Shown here: piece by piece, positions 7,522-11,107 of the stretch
Numbering within the stretch: the stretch's first letter is position 1
How the letters are laid out: each line of letters starts with the position of its first letter
Assembly (NCBI GenBank): GCA_964612085.1
Contig: CAZTCJ010000108.1
Location: 1 to 11,107 of the forward strand
Length of the DNA stretch: 11,107 nt
Origin: CAZTCJ01 sp964612085
GTDB lineage: Bacteria; Pseudomonadota; Alphaproteobacteria; JAJFIK01
Direction: 5' to 3'
Made by a program: the position numbers and the translations under genes
Notes under the pieces: model-generated
Told to the model about the DNA's origin: nothing
Databases searched by the model: none
Seen by the model: only the letters and a program-made list of their open reading frames with translations

Positions 7522-8526
7522 ATGATCTGGGATCTGGCATTTCTTTTCGGCGGCCTCATCATTCTGCTCATGAGCGGCGAATGGCTTGTAAAAGGATCGG
7601 TCGCCCTCGCCAGGGCCGCCAGGGTTCCTCCCCTCGTCATCGGCCTGACCATCGTCGCCTTCGGCACCTCCGCGCCGGAACTGGTGATCGGCGTCTTCGC
7701 GGCCTTGAAGGGCGGCGACACCGCCGGTATCGCGCTTGGCAATGTGGTGGGCAGCAATATCGCCAATGTGCTGATGGTGCTGGGCGTGCCCGCCCTGCTT
7801 TATGCCATGGTGGCCGATCAGATCGCCATCCGGCGCTCCACCACCATCATGATCATCGGCACGCTGTTCTTCATCTGGATCTGCCTGAACGGCACGGGCC
7901 CCAACATGGTGACCAGGACCGAAGGCATCGTGCTCTGCGTACTGATGGTCGCCTTTCTGGCCTATATCGCCTATGCCGCCCGCTACCAGATCGACAACGA
8001 TGCCATGATCTCGGAAATGGCCGATATCGGTGATGTGCAGCCGCCCATGAGCCCGACAAAGATGATGGGTTATATCGGCGCCGCGGTCATCGGCCTGCCG
8101 CTCGGCTCGTTCATCGCCGTCACCAATACGGAATCCCTGGCGCTCCGGCTCGATATCGCGCCGGCCTTCATCGCGCTGAGCGTGGTCGCCTTCGGCACGT
8201 CCCTGCCGGAACTGGCCACCACCATCGCCGCCGCGCGCCAGAAACACGCGGGCGTGGCGCTGGGCAATGTCATCGGCTCCAATCTGTTCAATATTCTGGG
8301 CATCATGGGCGTCTCGGCGCTTGCGGCGAAGGGCGGCCAGATCCCCGTGCCCAACGAGTTCCGTTTTATCGATCTGTGGATCATGCTGGGTTGCGCACTG
8401 CTCATCGGGCTGTATACGTTCGACACTTTCACGAAGCGGCGCATCGGACGGGTCTCAGGAGCGCTTTTCCTCCTGGCCTATGTGATGTTCATCGCTCTCG
8501 TGTTTATCCCGATGAAGCAGCACTGA
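7522..8526 (+). CDS. Calcium/sodium antiporter, CaCA family (YrbG-like)
   Basis: This is an inner-membrane cation exchanger, probably Ca2+ export driven by Na+ or H+. The 334-residue protein shows the family's inverted two-repeat architecture of about five helices each. Alpha-1 is FGTSAPELVIG (47-57) with IALGNVVGSNIAN (70-82). Alpha-2 is FGTSLPELATT (224-234) with VALGNVIGSNLFNILG (245-260). The ion-binding acidic residues Glu53 and Glu230 are both present. A hydrophilic loop at about 154-180 links the halves. The ATG at 7522 has AGGGAG about 15 bases upstream, which is too far for a good site, but no nearer in-frame start exists. The stop is 15 bases before the likely ATG of the next gene, so the two are probably co-transcribed. 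The exact ion specificity cannot be read from sequence. Confidence 0.93.
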   Translation: MIWDLAFLFGGLIILLMSGEWLVKGSVALARAARVPPLVIGLTIVAFGTSAPELVIGVFAALKGGDTAGIALGNVVGSNIANVLMVLGVPALLYAMVADQIAIRRSTTIMIIGTLFFIWICLNGTGPNMVTRTEGIVLCVLMVAFLAYIAYAARYQIDNDAMISEMADIGDVQPPMSPTKMMGYIGAAVIGLPLGSFIAVTNTESLALRLDIAPAFIALSVVAFGTSLPELATTIAAARQKHAGVALGNVIGSNLFNILGIMGVSALAAKGGQIPVPNEFRFIDLWIMLGCALLIGLYTFDTFTKRRIGRVSGALFLLAYVMFIALVFIPMKQH

Positions 8527-8541
8527 GCATTGAGCGGACCC

Positions 8542-8916
8542 ATGAGCGGGCGGATCGAAATCCGGAAACAATTCACCTTCGACGCGGCCCATTATTTCGA
8601 GCATATGCCCGAAAGCCACGGCTATGGCCGGGTCCATGGCCACAGCTTCCTCGCGGAAGTGACCCTGTCGGGCGTGCCGGACAAAGCGAGCGGCTGGGTC
8701 GCCGATTTCGGCGCAGTCGAAACGGCCCTGCTCGCACTGCGTGAAGAGCTGGATCACCGGCTGCTGAACGAGGTGCCGGGTCTGGAAAAACCGTCCCTTG
8801 AGAACATGGCCATGTGGATCGCCAAACGCCTGGCGCCCGGCTTTCCCAATCTGACGGCCGTGACCGTCAGCCGGCCGTCCTGCGGCGAGAGCGCCCGCTT
8901 CGTGGTGTCGGACTGA
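8542..8916 (+). CDS. 6-pyruvoyl-tetrahydropterin synthase / QueD-fold protein lacking the usual catalytic Cys
   Basis: Family members act on dihydroneopterin triphosphate, giving 6-carboxy-tetrahydropterin (QueD, queuosine pathway) or 6-pyruvoyl-tetrahydropterin. The 124-residue product has the three zinc-ligand histidines: FDAAH (His17) and RVHGHSF (His32, His34). It also has GWVADF, LDHRLLNEV with the catalytic Asp-His pair, and the PSLENMAMWIAKRL helix. Tyr28 occupies the position of the QueD proton-donor Cys in the CxxxHGH motif. The C-terminal VSRPSCGES does not show the canonical pterin-anchoring V-x-E-T, though a Glu lies four residues before Phe. The fold is secure, while the QueD reaction is doubtful. 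The ATG at 8542 is preferred; an in-frame TTG at 8530 would add four residues, and neither has a good ribosome site. The gene lies between the CaCA exchanger and an orphan small gene. Confidence 0.85.
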   Translation: MSGRIEIRKQFTFDAAHYFEHMPESHGYGRVHGHSFLAEVTLSGVPDKASGWVADFGAVETALLALREELDHRLLNEVPGLEKPSLENMAMWIAKRLAPGFPNLTAVTVSRPSCGESARFVVSD

Positions 8917-8921
8917 ACGAT

Positions 8922-8928
8922 AAGGAGG
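8922..8928 (+). promoter_or_regulatory. Ribosome binding site of the 87-residue gene
   Basis: AAGGAGG sits four bases before the ATG at 8933. It is the strongest ribosome site seen on the plus strand of this window, supporting that the small gene is translated. Confidence 0.75.
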
Positions 8929-8932
8929 CGGC

Positions 8933-9196
8933 ATGTCGGACGACGCTCTGGTGGTGATCCCCCTGCCCACGGAGGACAACCGCATCACCTATGGGGTGGC
9001 GCGGCTGATCTTCGACGGCGAGAAGCGCTATGCCGAGGCCATCGCGCCCGTCCCGGGAACGGCCTTCGAGCCGCCGAACAGGATCGCGCTTTCACGTTAC
9101 AGCCTGGCCCGGGTCCGGCCCGGCGCCATCGGCCGCCCGGATCTTTACGTCTATGAAGGCATGATCCTGCCGCCCCATCCGGGCGGGAACGCGTGA
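8933..9196 (+). CDS. Small hypothetical protein (87 aa)
   Basis: I do not recognise this gene. It is judged real because it has a near-consensus Shine-Dalgarno AAGGAGG, starts 16 bases after the QueD-like gene, and reads cleanly with high-GC third positions up to the convergent junction. The product is 87 residues, without cysteine, signal peptide or membrane segment. It looks like a small, mainly beta-strand soluble protein: ALVVIPLP, ITYGVARLIF and YAEAIAPV alternate hydrophobic and polar residues, and the C-terminal half contains IALSRYSLARVRPG and LYVYEGMILPP. Its position as last gene of the exchanger/QueD-like run, tail-to-tail with a pteridine-reductase-like gene, suggests but does not prove a pterin link. 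Confidence 0.75.
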   Translation: MSDDALVVIPLPTEDNRITYGVARLIFDGEKRYAEAIAPVPGTAFEPPNRIALSRYSLARVRPGAIGRPDLYVYEGMILPPHPGGNA

Positions 9197-9209
9197 GCGT
9201 CGCGCTCAC
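9193..9209. terminator. Hairpin containing both stop codons of convergent genes
   Basis: GTGAGCG (9193-9199) and CGCTCAC (9203-9209) form a perfect 7-bp stem with a 3-base loop. The TGA of the 87-residue gene is in one arm and the stop of the reductase in the other. There is no U-tract, so bidirectional termination or RNA 3'-end protection is an inference. Confidence 0.45.
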
Positions 9210-9967
9210 TCTCCCTCGCCCAGATAGCTGACATCGCGCTTGATGGCGTCGAAATGGAGCCCGCCATCGACCGCCATCATCTGACCGGAATAGCTGGGCG
9301 TGGCGATCATGAAGCGGATGGCGCGCACATGATCGTCCGGGGTCGGCCCTTGCTGCAAGGGATTGCGCCTGTGCAGCCGCTCGAACTCCTCCTGGCTCTG
9401 ATAATGGCTGGGGAGCGTCAGACCCGGCGCCAGACCGCAGACCCGCACTTTGGGCGCGAGCGCCATGGCGGCCGCTTCCGTGATGCCTTTGAGCGCATAT
9501 TTGCTGATGGTGTAGGTGAAAAAGTCCGGGTTGAGATTGGCGAGCTTGTAGTCAAGAAAATTCACCGCGACGCCGCGCTCGCCCTCCGGAATGGCCCGGG
9601 CGAATTCCTTCAGGAGCGCCATGGGGGCGGCGGCGTTGACGGCCATATGCTTGTGCCAATGGGCCTGCGTGGCGCTCATCAGATCGTCGGATTCGAAAAC
9701 CGACGCGCTGTTGATCAGCACGCGGCACGGCGGCCCGGTCTCATGGCAGCGCGCAATCAACCCCTCGGCTGCGGCGAAATCGGCAAGATCGGCCCCTATG
9801 GCCGCCGCCCGCGTCTCGCCCTGGTTGAGTTCGGCCACCAGTGTCTCGGCAGGCCCGGCGGAGCTGTTGTAATGGACGTATACGAAATATCCGTCCTCGA
9901 TCAGCGCGCGCACCACCGCCTCGCCGATGCGCTTCGCCCCGCCCGTCACCAGAGCCGCTGTTTTCAT
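9206..9967 (-). CDS. Pteridine-reductase-like SDR (FolM/PTR1 type)
   Basis: This is probably a cytosolic NADPH-dependent reductase of dihydropterins or dihydrofolate. The 253-residue protein is a classical-length SDR with VTGGAKRIG (7-15) as cofactor loop; the Arg13 position is typical of pteridine reductases. Next come LINSASVFESD (84-94) and the active-site YTISK (Tyr152, Lys156). The residue 13 before the Tyr, normally the catalytic Ser of SDRs, is Asp139 (VNFLDYK). Asp at this spacing is the hallmark of Leishmania PTR1 (Asp181/Tyr194/Lys198) and is also expected in FolM. A C-terminal MMAVDGG follows the usual SDR pattern. The ATG at 9967 has AAGGAAGG upstream. The gene is divergent from a FolB/FolX-type gene, with 92 bases between them. 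The SDR fold is certain; the substrate is a strong inference. Confidence 0.88.
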   Translation of the reverse strand: MKTAALVTGGAKRIGEAVVRALIEDGYFVYVHYNSSAGPAETLVAELNQGETRAAAIGADLADFAAAEGLIARCHETGPPCRVLINSASVFESDDLMSATQAHWHKHMAVNAAAPMALLKEFARAIPEGERGVAVNFLDYKLANLNPDFFTYTISKYALKGITEAAAMALAPKVRVCGLAPGLTLPSHYQSQEEFERLHRRNPLQQGPTPDDHVRAIRFMIATPSYSGQMMAVDGGLHFDAIKRDVSYLGEGE

Positions 9968-10059
9968 GGCCCCTTCCTTTCAGCTTGATCCCGTCATGGA
10001 CTTCGGGGCTTATGACCCCATCTGCTATCAGGCATAGATGCATAGGCTGCGTGAGCGAA
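9968..10059. promoter_or_regulatory. Shared divergent promoter region of reductase and folB-like gene
   Basis: Ninety-two bases serve both genes, so they may be co-regulated. GCATAG occurs twice in tandem (10032-10037 and 10040-10045). No -35/-10 pair with good spacing was found on either strand; TTGATC at 9985 with TATGAC at 10011 has a 20-base spacer, which is too long. Confidence 0.4.
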
Positions 10060-10494
10060 ATGTCTACCGTCCCGATCACACCAAACCGTGAGCCGCCGAG
10101 CGAAACGCCCTTGGACCGGGCCGGCCCCGGCGTGCGCCATGTCTTCGTGCGCAACCTGGTGCTAGACGCTCTGGTGGGCGTCCACCGCCACGAGAAAAAG
10201 CGCCGCCAGCCCATAAGGGTCAATGTGGACCTGGCCGTCCGCGATGCGCCCGCCGCCGACCGTCTGGACGACGTGGTCTGTTACGAAGACGTGGTGAACC
10301 GCATCAAGGGCCTGATCGCCGAGGGTCACGTCAATCTGGTGGAGACGCTGGCCGAACGGGTGGCCCAGGACTGCCTTGTGGATCGCCGCGTCCTTGCCGT
10401 CAGGATCCGTGTGGAAAAGCTGGGCGTGATTCCCGAGGCCGAGAGCGTCGGCATCGAGATCGAACGGCGCCGCAGCGGCCTTGAGACGCGCTGA
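10060..10494 (+). CDS. folB: Dihydroneopterin aldolase / epimerase family (FolB or FolX)
   Basis: FolB cleaves 7,8-dihydroneopterin to 6-hydroxymethyl-dihydropterin in folate synthesis; the related FolX epimerises dihydroneopterin triphosphate. The 144-residue product has a variable N-terminal extension of about 25 residues, then the core VRNLVLDALVGVHRHEKKRR (Glu45). CYEDVVNRI (Tyr75), NLVETLAERVA (Glu95) and RVEKLGVIPEAESVGIEIER with the catalytic Lys120 complete it. The core of about 120 residues is the usual family length. The start is uncertain: the ATG at 10060 is used here, a GTG at 10051 or 10132 is possible, and none has a strong ribosome site. The pairing with a FolM-like reductase fits either folate or tetrahydromonapterin synthesis. 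FolB is the default assignment, and FolX is not excluded. Confidence 0.88.
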   Translation: MSTVPITPNREPPSETPLDRAGPGVRHVFVRNLVLDALVGVHRHEKKRRQPIRVNVDLAVRDAPAADRLDDVVCYEDVVNRIKGLIAEGHVNLVETLAERVAQDCLVDRRVLAVRIRVEKLGVIPEAESVGIEIERRRSGLETR

Positions 10495-10979
10495 CATCCC
10501 ATATTTCCGCACCGCGTGCGTCATCGCCCCCAATTTCTTGTGCCGGGCAGTCCCGGACCCCCAAAACTTATGGTCAAAACGAGTGTAAAAAGCCTGGATG
10601 TGTTGCAGATTTGTCATTCCGTTGGAACTGTGATTGCTGAACAGTCCAGCCATGTAATAGGTCCGTCACATCATAAAATTTATTAATAAAAACAATGGAT
10701 TATTTCATGCCTAAAAATTGGGCAGAGACGTCAAAGGGCCCCGAAACAGCGCCCTGCAGACGCTCAATCACATGCTTACCCACAGGCTTGTCCCCAAATT
10801 CCGTGGATAATGTTGCATTTTTTTTACGAGTTGGTAGGCCAGCCGCCCGTCTTGCACAGGGTGCGCCCCCAGCCGCCCCGCCAGGACCGGCGCAAAGAGG
10901 CGCGGCGGGCTGAAATCGGGCGTAGAGTGCGTATCTTTCCGACTGATCCCAACGCCATGTGAGAGACCCCAGATCCGCC
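10495..10979. other. 485-base stretch without a recognised gene before uvrC
   Basis: No reading frame here looks like a genuine protein. The stretch holds a CCGGG-CAGT-CCCGG hairpin (10543-10556), possibly the end of the folB transcript, and a second hairpin with a bulged A (10623-10631 pairing 10641-10648). A strongly AT-rich block (about 10668-10727) contains the palindrome TTATTAATAA at 10680-10689. A group of DnaA-box-like sites (10776-10810) and an 8-T run (10818-10825) follow. An imperfect GC-rich hairpin lies at 10871-10911. It could hold the uvrC promoter, a small RNA, or a DnaA-responsive element. Confidence 0.6.
10776..10810. promoter_or_regulatory. Cluster of three DnaA-box-like sites
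   Basis: TTACCCACA (10776-10784) and, on the minus strand, TTATCCACG (10810-10802) each differ from the consensus TTATCCACA by one base. TTGTCCCCA (10788-10796) differs by two. The first two forward sites are spaced 12 bases start to start. An AT-rich block lies about 50-110 bases to the left. Confidence 0.4.
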
Positions 10980-11107
10980 GTGCCCCCACGCTCCCCTGAA
11001 CCCCCGCTCCCGTCTTCCGAGCCTGAGTCTCCTGAGTCCAAACCCATGGGCCCGGAGGTCATCCGCGCGGTCGTGCGCACTCTGCCCAACGCGCCCGGCG
11101 TCTACCG
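10980..11107 (+). CDS. uvrC: Excinuclease ABC subunit C, N-terminal start (runs off the window)
   Basis: UvrC makes the dual incisions in nucleotide excision repair together with UvrB. Only the beginning is present, but GPEVIRAVVRTLPNAPGVYR at the right edge is the characteristic entry into the N-terminal GIY-YIG nuclease domain. The start is uncertain: an in-frame GTG at 10980 (used here), a GTG at 10959 and an ATG at 11046 are all open, and none has a convincing ribosome site. The segment between 10980 and 11046 would encode a Pro/Glu/Ser-rich leader of 22 residues, a plausible disordered N-terminal extension. The gene follows folB on the same strand after 485 bases and so probably has its own promoter. 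Confidence 0.8.
   Translation, partial: MPPRSPEPPLPSSEPESPESKPMGPEVIRAVVRTLPNAPGVY

Noticed and set aside
10625..10642. GAAC...GAAC direct repeat resembling an alphaproteobacterial LexA box upstream of uvrC
   Set aside because: The spacing between the GAAC half-sites is 10 bases, not the 7 of the known GAACN7GAAC / GTTCN7GTTC box, and it lies more than 300 bases from the uvrC start.
10695..10913. Plus-strand open frame of 72 codons (and overlapping minus-strand frames) in the folB-uvrC gap
   Set aside because: No ribosome site, composition changes midway from AT-rich to GC-rich, and no recognisable motif; it crosses the DnaA-box cluster.
1..11107. CRISPR arrays, tRNA/rRNA genes, transposases, prophage or defence genes
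   Set aside because: None seen on either strand; the window is mainly conserved chromosomal genes.

Overview
The window is high-GC DNA, apart from one AT-rich island near the right end. Gene content and order point to an alphaproteobacterial chromosome: tpiA-secG-pyrG, then ppiD-trpE, then a FolM-like reductase divergent from folB with uvrC following. The order or genus cannot be fixed from this stretch. A 10-N gap and a low-quality-looking homopolymer stretch show that this is a draft assembly.

Left part (1-1799, minus strand): tpiA, secG and the start of pyrG run leftward in one direction (glycolysis, protein export, CTP synthesis). Next comes a divergent intergenic region (1800-2092) holding a very GC-rich palindrome, G-quadruplex-type motifs and the assembly gap. 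From it ppiD (periplasmic folding factor) and trpE (anthranilate synthase component I) run rightward, with the ppiD stop overlapping the trpE start. trpG does not follow trpE. Instead a CPA2-type cation:proton antiporter with a nucleotide-binding RCK domain faces it, with 11 bases between the two coding regions.

Middle (7290-9196): a 232-base divergent promoter region separates the antiporter from a rightward three-gene run. The run holds a CaCA-family calcium/sodium exchanger, a divergent 6-pyruvoyl-tetrahydropterin synthase/QueD-fold protein, and an 87-residue protein I do not recognise.

Right part (9206-11107): an SDR with pteridine-reductase (FolM/PTR1) signatures runs leftward. A FolB/FolX-type aldolase runs rightward from a shared 92-base promoter region. 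A 485-base stretch without a recognised gene follows, containing an AT-rich block and a cluster of DnaA-box-like sites. The 5' end of uvrC closes the window.

Most genes are conserved housekeeping genes. The part that most deserves a second look is the pterin neighbourhood at 8.5-10.5 kb: three pterin-fold or pterin-active proteins around one orphan small protein, with the QueD-like member lacking the usual catalytic cysteine. Next come the palindrome/G4 structure at the tpiA-ppiD divide and the DnaA-box cluster before uvrC.
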